A DNA stretch of 64,000 nt from the NCBI RefSeq assembly GCF_003443535.1, contig NZ_CP031946.1, positions 372,001 to 436,000 on the forward strand. The letters run 5' to 3'. Source of the stretch: Ruegeria sp. AD91A. GTDB lineage: Bacteria > Pseudomonadota > Alphaproteobacteria > Rhodobacterales > Rhodobacteraceae. Position numbers and translations under genes: made by a program. Of this stretch, positions 26,308 to 35,623 are shown piece by piece. Numbering within the stretch: position 1 is the first letter of the stretch; every line of letters begins with the position of its first letter. Below the pieces are notes generated by a model that was given only the letters and a program-made list of their open reading frames with translations, searched no databases and had not been told where the DNA came from.

Positions 26308-27471
26308 ATGCCAGTCAAAAACCGCTTTGCCGAATTGCAGGATGAAATCACCGCGTGGCGACGGGATCTGCACGAAAACCCGGAAATCCTGTTTGAGACC
26401 CATCGCACCAGCGCAGTGGTGGCCGAGAAGCTGAAAGAGTTCGGCTGCGACGAGGTCGTCACTGGAATCGGACGTACCGGCGTTGTGGGTGTGATCAAAG
26501 GCAAGTCGGACAGTGCGGGCAAGGTGATCGGTCTGCGGGCAGATATGGATGCGCTGCCGATTCATGAGGCGACAGGGTTGGACTATGCCTCGAAAACGCC
26601 GGGCGCGATGCATGCGTGTGGCCATGATGGCCATACGGCGATGCTGTTGGGTGCTGCGAAATACCTGTCCGAAACCCGCAACTTCGATGGCACGGTTGTT
26701 GTGATCTTCCAGCCTGCCGAAGAAGGCGGCGGCGGTGGTCGCGAAATGTGCGAAGATGGCATGATGGACCGCTGGAATATTCAGGAGGTCTACGGGATGC
26801 ATAATTGGCCCGGACAACCTGTAGGTAAGTTCGCAATCCGTCCCGGTTCCTTCTTTGCCGCAACCGATCAGTTTGACATCACTTTTGAAGGGCGAGGTGG
26901 TCATGCTGCCAAGCCGCATGAAACAGTAGACACCACGGTACTGGCTGCGCAGGCGGTTTTGGCGCTTCAGACCATTTCCTCGCGCAATGCCGATCCGATC
27001 GATCAGGTCGTGGTGTCGGTGACGTCGTTCGAGACCTCGTCGAAAGCGTTCAATGTGATCCCGCAGACTGTTCAGATCAAAGGCACCGTGCGCACCATGA
27101 GCAAGGATACGCGGGATCTGGCCGAAAAGCGGATCAATGAGATCTGCAATGGAATCGCGGCCACGTTCGGAGGCACCGCAAACGTGACCTACATCCGCGG
27201 GTACCCGGTGATGGTGAACAGTGAAGAACAGACAGAGTTCGCCGCAGCTGTTGCCCGGTCGGTATCCGGCGATTGTGACGATGCGCCTTTGGTCATGGGA
27301 GGCGAGGACTTTGCCTTCATGCTGGAGGAACGTCCCGGGGCCTATATTTTAATGGGTAACGGCGATACGGCCATGGTTCACCACCCGGAGTACAACTTCA
27401 ACGATGAGGCGATTCCCGCCGGGTGCAGCTGGTGGGCAGAGATCGTTGAGCAGCGTATGCCGGCGGCCTGA
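26308..27471 (+). CDS. M20-family amidohydrolase, hippurate hydrolase-like (copy 3)
   Basis: A 387-residue third paralogue, starting 17 bases after copy 2 behind an AGGAGAG site. Metal motifs are complete: MHACGHDGHTAM, PAEEGGGGG, YGMHNWPG and VHHPEYNFNDEAIPAG. It carries FFAATDQFDITFEGRGGHAAK in the lid-proximal region and ends WWAEIVEQRMPAA. It is the last gene of the ATPase-argE-amidohydrolase operon; the intergenic hairpin element follows ten bases after its stop. Together the three copies and ArgE look like an intracellular set that frees amino acids from acylated or conjugated forms brought in by the transporter; this is inference from linkage. Confidence 0.93.
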   Translation: MPVKNRFAELQDEITAWRRDLHENPEILFETHRTSAVVAEKLKEFGCDEVVTGIGRTGVVGVIKGKSDSAGKVIGLRADMDALPIHEATGLDYASKTPGAMHACGHDGHTAMLLGAAKYLSETRNFDGTVVVIFQPAEEGGGGGREMCEDGMMDRWNIQEVYGMHNWPGQPVGKFAIRPGSFFAATDQFDITFEGRGGHAAKPHETVDTTVLAAQAVLALQTISSRNADPIDQVVVSVTSFETSSKAFNVIPQTVQIKGTVRTMSKDTRDLAEKRINEICNGIAATFGGTANVTYIRGYPVMVNSEEQTEFAAAVARSVSGDCDDAPLVMGGEDFAFMLEERPGAYILMGNGDTAMVHHPEYNFNDEAIPAGCSWWAEIVEQRMPAA

Positions 27472-27481
27472 TCGGACGAGT

Positions 27482-27530
27482 GGGGGCTCTGCCCCCACAC
27501 CCCCGGGATACTTTTGGCCAGATGAAGAGG
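27482..27530 (+). repeat. Intergenic hairpin element (copy 2)
   Basis: GGGGGC-TCT-GCCCCC (27482-27496) is followed by ACACCCCCGGGATACTTTT and then GGCCAGATGAAG to about 27526. It matches the copy at 13789 in hairpin arms, spacing and tail. It lies between convergent genes and may act as the end of both transcripts. Confidence 0.8.
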
Positions 27531-27542
27531 GATCCCGCCCGG

Positions 27543-28841
27543 TCACGTCAGGTCGAGCGAACAGGATAGCGTGTCAACAACAGAGTCCAGCGCTTTGCTT
27601 TGGGTCTTGACGCAGGTTTGGGCGGCGCTGCGGGCCTTTTTCAGGGCCTGACCGTCTGAAAGCCAATGCTCGACCGCCGCGGAGAGATCCTTTTCGGTTC
27701 GAACCTCCATGGCGCCACCGGTTTTGATCAACGGCGCGAAAGTTTCTGCAAAATTGAAGTATCCGGGGCCGGTAATCACGGCGGCTCCGGCCTGTGCCGG
27801 TTCGAATGGGTTGTGACCGCCGATGTCTTTCAGGGAGCCACCCAGGAACACGATGGGACAAAGCGCGTACCATGTGCCGGTCTCACCCAGTGTATCCGCG
27901 ACATATACCTGGGTCTCGGCTTTGATCGGGGAATTTTCGGATCGGAACGCGGCGTTGAGATCGGAGGCTTCCAGTAGTTTGGCGATATCGCCGCGGCGCT
28001 CTGGGTGGCGCGGGATCAGCAGCAGCAGCAGATCGGGCCAGCGTTCCAGAAGTGATTTATGCGCGGCCAGAACGCTTTCCTCTTCGCCTGCGTGGGTCGA
28101 GCTGGCGATCCACACCGGTCTGCCAGAGACTTTAGAACGTATGTCATCCAGCGTGTTGTGGTCCACGGGAAGGGGATCGGACATGGCTTTGAGATTGGTG
28201 CCGGGCCGGACGCGATCGGCAGGGGCACCCATCGACGTCAGGTTGGCTGCGGTTTTGTCGTTCTGCGTCAGGAACAGGTTAAATTTGTTCAAGACGAACC
28301 GCGCTGTTTCGGGGCGCTTTTTCCAGCCAGCGACGGACTTGTCCGACAGTCGTGCATTCAGAAGGGCGAGCGGAATGCCGCGTTTGGCACTTTCAACAAT
28401 CAACCGTGGCCAGATTTCACTTTCGACGAAAACCCCGCCCTCTGGTTGCCAATGGCTCAGAAAGCGCCGGACGGGACCTGCCGTGTCAAGCGGCGGGTAT
28501 TGATGCCGTGTGCGGGGCGGCAGGCGTTTTTCGATAAGAGCCGCTGAGGTCGGGGTGCCGGAGGTGATTAGAAATTCGGTTTCGGGCAGGCGGTCAGCCA
28601 GCCGTCTGATCAGGCTGAGGACCGAAAGGCTTTCGCCAACGCTGGCGGCGTGGAACCAGATCAAACGCCCATTTGGCCTAGGCAGGCTGGCATGTCCAAG
28701 TCGTTCTTGTTGCCGCTCAACAGGTACGTTTGCTGCCCGCAACTTATTCCGAACAATTCGCCATATCAGAGGTGCTGCAAGAGACGTGAGGGTGCAGTAC
28801 ACATGATACAACGCCGTGGGGCGGCCGTTGTGATCCGGCAT
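27543..28841 (-). CDS. waaA: 3-deoxy-D-manno-octulosonic acid (Kdo) transferase
   Basis: A 432-residue inner-membrane glycosyltransferase that adds Kdo to lipid A precursors, using CMP-Kdo. An N-terminal hydrophobic anchor (LYHVYCTLTSLAAPLIW) is followed by the Kdo-transferase domain: LIWFHAASVGESLS with its catalytic Glu, SGTPTSA, VFVESEIWPRLI and, in the C-terminal Rossmann half, the GGSLKDIGGHNPFEP motif. Length fits the family. It begins one base after the stop of moaA, so the two share a transcript. How many Kdo residues it adds cannot be told from the sequence. Confidence 0.93.
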   Translation of the reverse strand: MPDHNGRPTALYHVYCTLTSLAAPLIWRIVRNKLRAANVPVERQQERLGHASLPRPNGRLIWFHAASVGESLSVLSLIRRLADRLPETEFLITSGTPTSAALIEKRLPPRTRHQYPPLDTAGPVRRFLSHWQPEGGVFVESEIWPRLIVESAKRGIPLALLNARLSDKSVAGWKKRPETARFVLNKFNLFLTQNDKTAANLTSMGAPADRVRPGTNLKAMSDPLPVDHNTLDDIRSKVSGRPVWIASSTHAGEEESVLAAHKSLLERWPDLLLLLIPRHPERRGDIAKLLEASDLNAAFRSENSPIKAETQVYVADTLGETGTWYALCPIVFLGGSLKDIGGHNPFEPAQAGAAVITGPGYFNFAETFAPLIKTGGAMEVRTEKDLSAAVEHWLSDGQALKKARSAAQTCVKTQSKALDSVVDTLSCSLDLT

Positions 28842-28842
28842 A

Positions 28843-29850
28843 TCAGCCGCCTGTGTGACTCATGTGACGGCTCATCCTGCCATCGACGGCTTGGCGCGAA
28901 TAGTCGAAGTCATGCCCCTTGGGCTTGAGATTGATGGCAGATCGGATCGCGTCTTCAAGTGGCTGTTCGGTATCAGGGTGATCGCGCAGGGCTCCGCGCA
29001 GGTCAGACATATCCTCCTGACCCAGGCACATGTAAAGTTCGCCCGTGCAGGTCAGGCGAACCCTGTTGCAGCTTTCACAGAAATTGTGCGACAGCGGCGT
29101 GATAAAGCCGATTTTCTGGCCGGTTTCCTCGAGCCGCACGTAACGGGCCGGGCCACCGGTGCGTTCGGCCAGATCGGTGACCGAATAGTGGTTTTCGTAT
29201 TCTTTCCGCACGTCTTTGAGCGACCAGTACTGATCCAGGCGGTCTTCGTTGCCGATATCGCCCATAGGCATGACTTCGATCCAGGTCAGATCCATGTCCC
29301 GCTCGGCACACCAGTCCGTGATTTTCGGAAGTTCGGGTTCATTGAACCCTTTCAGCGCGACCGCGTTGATCTTGATCCGCAGGCCAGCCTTTTGCGCGGC
29401 GTCAATTCCGTCCAATACCTGTTTCAGGCGACCCCAGCGCGTGACCTTGGCAAACTTGTCATCGTCCAATGTATCCAGAGAGACATTCACCCGCCGTACG
29501 CCAGCGGCATACAGGTCTTCGGCGAAGCGGTGCAGTTGCGATCCATTTGTTGTCAGCGTCAGTTCTTTCAATGCACCGCTGTCCAGGTGGCGTGTCATCG
29601 AGTTGAAGAACGTCATGATATTCCGACGCACCAACGGCTCACCACCCGTGATGCGCAGCTTTTCGACACCCATCCTGACGAAGGTCGAGCACATCCGGTC
29701 CAGTTCTTCCAGTGTCAGCAGGTCTTTCTTGGGCAGAAAGGTCATGTTTTCGGACATGCAATACACGCAGCGGAAGTCGCAGCGGTCCGTGACGGAGACG
29801 CGGAGATACGTAATGGCGCGGGCAAACGGGTCGATGAGCGGAGCTGTCAT
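28843..29850 (-). CDS. moaA: GTP 3',8-cyclase (molybdenum cofactor biosynthesis protein A)
   Basis: A 335-residue radical-SAM enzyme that turns GTP into the first molybdopterin precursor with MoaC. The N-terminal cluster motif CDFRCVYCM (CxxxCxxC) and the C-terminal second cluster (CESC...with a third Cys in [13 protein letters not shown]) are complete, and the protein ends with the conserved Gly-Gly. I start at ATG 29850 ([20 protein letters not shown]); a longer frame runs upstream to 30204 but crosses the divergent lipoprotein gene. Its product would supply the molybdenum enzyme IorB. It heads a two-gene operon with waaA. Confidence 0.95.
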   Translation of the reverse strand: MTAPLIDPFARAITYLRVSVTDRCDFRCVYCMSENMTFLPKKDLLTLEELDRMCSTFVRMGVEKLRITGGEPLVRRNIMTFFNSMTRHLDSGALKELTLTTNGSQLHRFAEDLYAAGVRRVNVSLDTLDDDKFAKVTRWGRLKQVLDGIDAAQKAGLRIKINAVALKGFNEPELPKITDWCAERDMDLTWIEVMPMGDIGNEDRLDQYWSLKDVRKEYENHYSVTDLAERTGGPARYVRLEETGQKIGFITPLSHNFCESCNRVRLTCTGELYMCLGQEDMSDLRGALRDHPDTEQPLEDAIRSAINLKPKGHDFDYSRQAVDGRMSRHMSHTGG

Positions 29851-29941
29851 GGTGTAATAGGTAAAGCCGTAACATGCCCGCGACAAGGGCGAACTGTGCT
29901 TTGCGCTGGAACAGATGGGCGCAGGGCTGTAGGTGTCAGCC

Positions 29942-30373
29942 ATGAAAAAAACACTTGTTTTACTATTTGTGGTCATGGCTGGATGCGACGCCGTGCGGTC
30001 AACGACTGACCGAGTTTTAGGCGGTGGCGACGCGCCTGCCCAGACGGCACCCGACGCTGAAGTTGGTACCGCAGTTGCTGAAGAGGTGCTGCAACCCGAA
30101 CCGGTTTCCGCGCGGCCAAACTGGGTCGGGGCGAAAACCACCATAGCCGGGCTTGGGGATCCGACCACTCCGGGGCGCTGGATGCAGACACCGCTGGTGG
30201 ACACCGAAGTTACGGCGCGCGTAGTGGTGCCACGAACAGGGGCGCAGGCCTACATCACTTTGGTCCCGGTCTCAGGCCCGGACAGTAGCGGCAGCCGCTT
30301 GTCTCTGGACGCTATGAGGGCGTTGTTGGTGCCTTTCGACGAACTCGTTGAGGTCGAAGTCTACGCAGATTGA
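29942..30373 (+). CDS. Putative lipoprotein of unknown function
   Basis: A 143-residue exported protein with a lipoprotein signal: [15 protein letters not shown], where the lipobox ends at Cys15. The mature part begins with an Ala/Gly-rich linker, then has a globular segment with [25 protein letters not shown] and [26 protein letters not shown] recall similar short proteins in Rhodobacterales, sometimes labelled as galactarate dehydratase without support; nothing here suggests such an enzyme. Start at ATG 29942 rather than the GTG nine bases earlier. Its end overlaps the AlkD-like gene by 13 bases, tail to tail. Confidence 0.75.
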   Translation: MKKTLVLLFVVMAGCDAVRSTTDRVLGGGDAPAQTAPDAEVGTAVAEEVLQPEPVSARPNWVGAKTTIAGLGDPTTPGRWMQTPLVDTEVTARVVVPRTGAQAYITLVPVSGPDSSGSRLSLDAMRALLVPFDELVEVEVYAD

Positions 30374-31056
30374 TTTTTCAGGTATTTACCTGCTTCACGG
30401 CGGGCAAAGGGTTTCATGGTATCGCCGTGTTGGCTCAGAAAGGTGATGACACGCTTTGGGTCGTGTTTGGATAACTCTCGCAGCCACCAGGCGATGGATT
30501 TCTGAATGAACCAGTTGCGGTCCGGAACATATCCGGCAGCCCAGCCAAGGATGCGATCACGGCGGTGCAGGTCGTCGGGCTTGGGGTGGTTCTGTTTGGT
30601 CCAGGGCAGGGTTGCAACCAGGGCCGCGCGTCGGGTCCACATGTGATCGGACTGGGTCCAATGTTCAACCTGATCCAGTCGGTCAGGATCTGCTGAAAGC
30701 CGCTTTTGCATAGCCATGCACGCGTGATCCGCGACGGCCCATGCATCGAAATCCGGCAGCCAGCTTTGAAGCAAGTCCCAAACCGTCGCGTCAGGTCGGA
30801 TGCGCGCCTGTGTCAAAAGCTTGGATGCAGCAAGACGCCCTTCGTGGATGTTTGTTTGCCATAACGCGTCCGCCAATGCGATCCGCGCCGGCACATCCAG
30901 TTCTTGCCGCCACGCCTTGGTCAGGTCGTTGAGAACCGGGTTTGCGACGCCCAGATAGATGCGATCCGCCTTATGATAACTAGCCATCTGGCTCGCCCGT
31001 TCGGGGTCACCATGCGCTTTGATCTGATCGAGATATCCGGTCAGCATGGGGATCAC
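30361..31056 (-). CDS. DNA alkylation repair protein, AlkD-like
   Basis: A 231-residue all-helical HEAT-like repeat protein of the AlkD family, which excises or senses bulky and positively charged alkyl bases. Family signs are YHKADRIYLGVANP near the start, ALWQTNIHEGRLAASKLL, WTQSDHMWTRRAALVAT and the terminal WFIQKSIAWWLRELSKHDP. It starts at GTG, overlapping the previous stop by four bases (GTGA); an ATG nine bases on is an alternative. It is the last gene of the glmU-glmS operon, so its transcription is probably constitutive rather than damage-induced. Confidence 0.88.
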   Translation of the reverse strand: MIPMLTGYLDQIKAHGDPERASQMASYHKADRIYLGVANPVLNDLTKAWRQELDVPARIALADALWQTNIHEGRLAASKLLTQARIRPDATVWDLLQSWLPDFDAWAVADHACMAMQKRLSADPDRLDQVEHWTQSDHMWTRRAALVATLPWTKQNHPKPDDLHRRDRILGWAAGYVPDRNWFIQKSIAWWLRELSKHDPKRVITFLSQHGDTMKPFARREAGKYLKNQSA

Positions 31057-31595
31057 AATGGAACGCCTGTTGGTTTCCCATCAATCGTCTGGCCGTTCCT
31101 TTCCATCCAATAGGAACGGATTTCCTCATCTGATTTTCCATCCACCCATTTCTGCATCGTGTCGCGGTCGGATTGGAATTCCATGAAAGGCACGGCATAG
31201 CCGCAGGAGGTTTGTACCATCTCGATCGACTGGTCATAGATTCGCCGTGCACTGCGGTGACTTGGGAAGAGACCGGCAAGGTCGTCCCAACCTTCGTTGC
31301 CAACATGCAGGCAACGCGCTGTGCCATAGGTGCGAAGAATCATCGGCCGCGTTGTGAAAGAACACCACATCAGCGTCATCCGGTTGACCTGCAAAAGATG
31401 CCCCGCAGTTTCGTTGCCACTGCCAGTGAGGTTCATCCAGACAATGCGGTTTGGTCCCAGTACACGCAGCGAGTCCATTCCTTTTGGGGAAACATTGACC
31501 CGACCTTTGGCCCCGGCGGTGCCGACGAAGAACATATGCTGTTCTTCAATGAACTTTTGATGCGCATCATCAAGCTGCGGGAACTGCTTGGCCAT
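31053..31595 (-). CDS. Pyridoxamine 5'-phosphate oxidase-like flavin-binding protein
   Basis: A 180-residue protein of the split-barrel flavoprotein fold. It begins FPQLDDAHQKFIEEQHMFFVGTAG and has GRVNVSPKGMDSLRVL and IVWMNLTGSGNETAGHLLQVNRMTLM, all typical of the pyridoxamine-phosphate-oxidase-like group that binds FMN or F420. True PdxH contains other conserved residues not seen here, so vitamin B6 synthesis is not claimed. It is three bases downstream of glmS and overlaps the AlkD-like gene by four bases, so all are co-transcribed. Confidence 0.85.
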   Translation of the reverse strand: MAKQFPQLDDAHQKFIEEQHMFFVGTAGAKGRVNVSPKGMDSLRVLGPNRIVWMNLTGSGNETAGHLLQVNRMTLMWCSFTTRPMILRTYGTARCLHVGNEGWDDLAGLFPSHRSARRIYDQSIEMVQTSCGYAVPFMEFQSDRDTMQKWVDGKSDEEIRSYWMERNGQTIDGKPTGVPL

Positions 31596-31598
31596 AAA

Positions 31599-33422
31599 TC
31601 ACTCCACCGTTACCGACTTCGCCAGATTGCGCGGTTGATCCACATCCGTGCCCTTGGCAACAGCCGTGTGATAGGCCAGCAATTGTGCGGGCACCGAGTA
31701 GAGGATCGGTGCAAGGCTGGTGTGAACATGTGGCATGCGGATGGTGCTCCAGACACCGTCGCCGGCCTCGTCAATGCCATCATCATCAGAGACAAGGATC
31801 ACTTTACCTTTCCGTGCCATCACTTCCTGCATGTTCGAGACGGTCTTGTCGAAAACCGTATCACGTGGAGCCATGACAACCACGGGCATATGCTTGTCGA
31901 TCAGGGCGATAGGGCCGTGTTTCAACTCTCCCGACGCGTATCCTTCGGCGTGGATATAGCTGATTTCCTTGAGCTTCAGCGCGCCTTCCATTGCCAGCGG
32001 ATACATCAGGCCACGGCCCAGAAACAGGACGTCGCGCGCCTCGGACAGGCGTTGGGCGGCCTTGCGGATTGCCCGGTTCTGATCGAGTGCCGCGTTCAGT
32101 ACAGTCGGCAACCCACGCAGCGCAGCGGCATGATCGGCGATTTGCTCATCCGTCAGCGTGCCCCGGTCTGCGGCGGCCTTGAGCGCCAGCATCAGCAGCA
32201 CGCTCAACTGGCAGGTGAAGGCCTTGGTCGAGGCGACGCCGATCTCGACACCGGCATGGATCGGCAAGGCGATATCGCTTTCCCGTGCGATCGAGCTTTC
32301 GGGGACGTTGACGACCGAAACGATCTTGTCGGCCTTGCCCTCGCAATAGCGCAGAGCCGCCAGGGTATCGGCGGTTTCGCCCGACTGGCTGACGAACAGG
32401 GCCAGCGTCCGGTCCGTGATCGGAGGTTCGCGATAGCGGAACTCGCTGGCAATATCGACCTCTACGGGCATTTTGGCCAGTTGTTCGAACCAGTACTTCG
32501 CGGTCAGGCAGGCGTAAAACGCGGTGCCACAGGCCACCATGGTCAGGCGATCCAGCTTGCTGAAATCCAGATCCGTGTCCGGCAGCACCACGCGGTCGCC
32601 GCTCGTGGGCAGGTAGGACCGGATTGCTTCCGCCACAACGATGGGCTGTTCAGCGATTTCCTTGGCCATGAAGTGCTTGTGTTCGCCCTTGTCCGCGCGC
32701 GCATGATCCAGCTTGATCTTGTGCTTTTCCCGGTTTGCCAGCTCACCGGCCTCGTTGCGGATTTCAAGTGACGTCCTGGTCAGAACCGCGCGGTCGCCTT
32801 CTTCCAGATATGTGATCTGATTGGTCAGCGGGGCCAGAGCAATGGCATCAGACCCCACATACATCTCACCATCCCCATGGCCGATGGCCAGTGGTGATCC
32901 CTTGCGGGCCGCCACGATCAGGTCGTCCTCACCGTCGAACAGAAAGGCCAGTGCAAATGCGCCTTCCAACTGGTCGATTGTCTTGAATGCGGCCTCAACC
33001 GGGGGCAGGCCCAAGTTCAGGTGGTGTTCAGTCATAAGAGCAACCGTTTCCGTGTCGGTTTCGGTTTGGAAATCAATACCATGTTCGGCTAGTTCGGCCC
33101 TCAGGTCGCGATAGTTTTCGACGATGCCGTTATGAACGACGGCCACCGGGCCCGCCTTGTGCGGATGTGCATTGTTGACTGACGGGGCACCATGTGTGGC
33201 CCAGCGGGTATGGCCAATGCCGGATTTTCCGGGAAGAGGATCATGCACCAGTAGGTCGCTGAGGTTGACCAGCTTGCCAACCGCGCGCCGCCGGCCCAAT
33301 GCGCCGTCGTTGACGGTTGCAATCCCGGCGCTGTCATAGCCGCGATATTCCAGCCGTTTCAGGGCTTCTACTAGAATGGGGGCGGCCTCGTGCTGCCCCA
33401 AAACACCTACTATTCCACACAT
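31599..33422 (-). CDS. glmS: Glutamine-fructose-6-phosphate aminotransferase (isomerising)
   Basis: A 607-residue enzyme making glucosamine-6-phosphate from fructose-6-phosphate and glutamine, the first step towards UDP-GlcNAc, needed for peptidoglycan and lipid A. The N-terminal class-II glutaminase starts MCGIVGVLG with catalytic Cys2, and RWATHGAPS, HNGIVENY and LEGAFALAF follow. The isomerase half has two SIS domains, with ACGTAFYA, SQSGETADTLAAL, VASTKAFTCQ and FLGRGLMYPLAMEGALKLKE, and the usual end LAKSVTVE. It is three bases downstream of glmU. No glmS ribozyme-like feature is seen upstream. Confidence 0.97.
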   Translation of the reverse strand: MCGIVGVLGQHEAAPILVEALKRLEYRGYDSAGIATVNDGALGRRRAVGKLVNLSDLLVHDPLPGKSGIGHTRWATHGAPSVNNAHPHKAGPVAVVHNGIVENYRDLRAELAEHGIDFQTETDTETVALMTEHHLNLGLPPVEAAFKTIDQLEGAFALAFLFDGEDDLIVAARKGSPLAIGHGDGEMYVGSDAIALAPLTNQITYLEEGDRAVLTRTSLEIRNEAGELANREKHKIKLDHARADKGEHKHFMAKEIAEQPIVVAEAIRSYLPTSGDRVVLPDTDLDFSKLDRLTMVACGTAFYACLTAKYWFEQLAKMPVEVDIASEFRYREPPITDRTLALFVSQSGETADTLAALRYCEGKADKIVSVVNVPESSIARESDIALPIHAGVEIGVASTKAFTCQLSVLLMLALKAAADRGTLTDEQIADHAAALRGLPTVLNAALDQNRAIRKAAQRLSEARDVLFLGRGLMYPLAMEGALKLKEISYIHAEGYASGELKHGPIALIDKHMPVVVMAPRDTVFDKTVSNMQEVMARKGKVILVSDDDGIDEAGDGVWSTIRMPHVHTSLAPILYSVPAQLLAYHTAVAKGTDVDQPRNLAKSVTVE

Positions 33423-33425
33423 TTC

Positions 33426-34778
33426 TCAGGCCTTTTTATCGTGGCGAGCCTTTTTCGCCTTCAACATATCAAACAATTTACGCGCATATCCGGGCTTGTT
33501 TTCCTGCTTGGCGCGGGCCACGGCCAATGCCTCCGGGTCCACATCCTTGGTCACGACAGTGCCCGTTGCGGTCATCGCCCCATCTCCTACAGTAACCGGG
33601 GCAACCAGCATGGTGTTCGAGCCGATAAAGACGTTCTCACCAATCGTGGTTTTATGCTTCATCACGCCGTCATAGTTACAGGTGATCGTCCCCGCGCCGA
33701 TGTTGGTCGCAGCGCCAACGGACGCGTCACCGATATAGCTGAGGTGATTGACCTTTGCGCCTTCGGCGATTTCGGCATTCTTGATCTCGACAAAATTGCC
33801 GACCCGAGTGTTTTCAGCGAGTTCGGCGCCGGGGCGCAGGCGAGCGTAGGGGCCGACGACCGCGCCCCGGCTGACATGGCAGCCCTCAAGATGCGAAAAG
33901 GCCCGGATCGTCGCGCCGCTTTCAACAGTGACGCCCGGTCCGAACACCACATTCGGTTCGATCACCGTATCGCGCCCGACCACCGTATCCGCAGCCAGGT
34001 ACACCGTCTCTGGAGCCATCAATGTGACGCCCAGGTCAAGAAGCTCAGCTCGGGCGCGCGCCTGAAACACGGCATCTGCAGCGGCCAGATCAACGCGAGA
34101 GTTCACGCCCAGTGTCTGTGCCTCATCGCAAGCGACAGCGGTCACGTTCAGTCCACGGCTGCGCGCAATTTCAACCACGTCAGTCAGATAGTACTCGCCC
34201 GAAGCGTTGTCGTTTCCGACCTCATCGATCAACGAAAACAGCAGCTGCGCATTGCAGGCCAAAAGCCCTGAATTGCAGAAAGTTATGCATCGTTCTTCAT
34301 CGGAAGCATCTTTAAACTCGACAATGCGTTCCAGCACATCGCCATTCATGACCAACCGGCCATAACGGGCAGGGTCGACCGCCTCAAAGCCAAGAATGAC
34401 CAAGTCATTCCCTGACCGTGCATCGATCATCCTTTCCAGCGTGTCAGGCTGCAAGAACGGGGTGTCGCCGTAAAGAACAACCACATCGCCATCGAATCCA
34501 CTCAATGCGTTCCGGGCCTGAGCGACCGCATGGGCTGTTCCCAACTGGTCTTCCTGAACGGCGATTCGTACATCTTCATCCTCGGCCATTGCAGCCTTGG
34601 CCACAGCTTCGGACCCGTGGCCGGTAACGATCACAGTACGTTCGGGCGACAGGACGGATCCGGCGCGCATCGCATGGATCAGCATCGGAACCTGAGCGAT
34701 GGGATGCAGGGCTTTGGGAAGATCCGAATTCATCCTGGTGCCTTTTCCGGCGGCAAGGATGACAAGGGCATTGCTCAT
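33426..34778 (-). CDS. glmU: Bifunctional UDP-GlcNAc pyrophosphorylase/GlcN-1-P acetyltransferase
   Basis: A 450-residue enzyme with two active centres. The N-terminal half transfers UMP (LAAGKGTRMNSDLPK, LGTAHAV, YGDTPF) and the C-terminal half is a left-handed beta-helix acetyltransferase with hexapeptide repeats, ending VGDGAMTATGTVVTKDV. It makes UDP-N-acetylglucosamine for the wall and lipid A. I place the start at ATG 34778 (SNALVILAAG), where an AGAGAAAAC stretch precedes it; the frame stays open to 34883. It heads the four-gene operon glmU-glmS-(PNPOx-like)-(AlkD-like) and is divergent from gph. Confidence 0.97.
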   Translation of the reverse strand: MSNALVILAAGKGTRMNSDLPKALHPIAQVPMLIHAMRAGSVLSPERTVIVTGHGSEAVAKAAMAEDEDVRIAVQEDQLGTAHAVAQARNALSGFDGDVVVLYGDTPFLQPDTLERMIDARSGNDLVILGFEAVDPARYGRLVMNGDVLERIVEFKDASDEERCITFCNSGLLACNAQLLFSLIDEVGNDNASGEYYLTDVVEIARSRGLNVTAVACDEAQTLGVNSRVDLAAADAVFQARARAELLDLGVTLMAPETVYLAADTVVGRDTVIEPNVVFGPGVTVESGATIRAFSHLEGCHVSRGAVVGPYARLRPGAELAENTRVGNFVEIKNAEIAEGAKVNHLSYIGDASVGAATNIGAGTITCNYDGVMKHKTTIGENVFIGSNTMLVAPVTVGDGAMTATGTVVTKDVDPEALAVARAKQENKPGYARKLFDMLKAKKARHDKKA

Positions 34779-34912
34779 GAAATCGTTTTCTCTTTGTGTT
34801 TTGTTGCGGTCCGTTTTATCCGCTGAGGTCAAAGGCGCAAGCCGTTCGGCCATCAAACAAGATTGCCGATTGAAACAGGACACGGCGAAAACCCGCCGAG
34901 CAAGGGGGCGAA

Positions 34913-35584
34913 ATGCGCACCGTCATCTTCGATCTGGATGGTACTTTGGCGGATACATCCGGCGATTTGCTGACCGCTGCGAACCATTGTTTCCGCGCGA
35001 TGGGGCACGGAGATGTACTGGTCCATGGCGCAGATGCAGGTATAGCGCTGCGAGGTGGACGCATGATGTTGACCCACGGGTTAAAACGTGTCGGGGCCTA
35101 TGACGAGGATACAGTCCAGGCCTACTATCCAGTTCTGCTTGAAGCTTATGCTCGGGACATCGACACCCACACCAGTTTCTATCCCGGGGCACTACAGGCG
35201 GTCGAGTTGCTGAGCAACGCAGGTTACGGTGTTGGCATTTGCACAAACAAACCGGAACATCTGGCCGAATTGTTGCTGACACGCATGGGGGTGCGGGACC
35301 GTTTTGCTTCTTTGGTCGGGGCCGATACGCTGCCGGTCCGCAAACCGGACCCGGCCCCGCTGCGGGAAGCTGCGCGCCGTGCCGGGGGCGATCCGGACTG
35401 GTGCGTGCTGGTCGGAGATTCGGATACTGACCGCAATACCGCAAAAGCGGCAGGCGTTCCTTCGGTGCTGGTTACCTTCGGCCCATCGGGGGATGACATG
35501 GCGGCTTTGGAACCCGAAGCACTGCTGCATCATTTTGATGATTTGCCCGGCCTCGTGCCCGATCTGATCGGTGCGGCAGCCTGA
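34913..35584 (+). CDS. gph: Phosphoglycolate phosphatase-like HAD hydrolase
   Basis: A 223-residue haloacid-dehalogenase phosphatase. Motif I is FDLDGTLADTSGD with the nucleophile Asp, motif II is in GICTNKP, motif III Lys is in RKPDP and motif IV is VGDSDTDRNTAKAAG. The cap sequence is of the Gph type, and phosphoglycolate is a reasonable substrate in this group, but HAD substrates are hard to tell apart. A strong AAGGGGG site precedes the ATG. It is divergent from glmU and 39 bases upstream of the aminotransferase gene, so they may be co-transcribed. Confidence 0.85.
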   Translation: MRTVIFDLDGTLADTSGDLLTAANHCFRAMGHGDVLVHGADAGIALRGGRMMLTHGLKRVGAYDEDTVQAYYPVLLEAYARDIDTHTSFYPGALQAVELLSNAGYGVGICTNKPEHLAELLLTRMGVRDRFASLVGADTLPVRKPDPAPLREAARRAGGDPDWCVLVGDSDTDRNTAKAAGVPSVLVTFGPSGDDMAALEPEALLHHFDDLPGLVPDLIGAAA

Positions 35585-35623
35585 AACCTTGACCGGACCC
35601 TTTCGGAGCCTCAGAACAAGACC

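Noticed and set aside
27543..30373. moaA and waaA as a functional unit
   Set aside because: They are co-transcribed but act in unrelated pathways; no sequence feature supports a shared role.
35591..35605. The 15-mer GACCGGACCCTTTCG shared with 53401-53415
   Set aside because: A few identical 15-mers are expected by chance in a GC-rich window of this size, and the flanks do not match.
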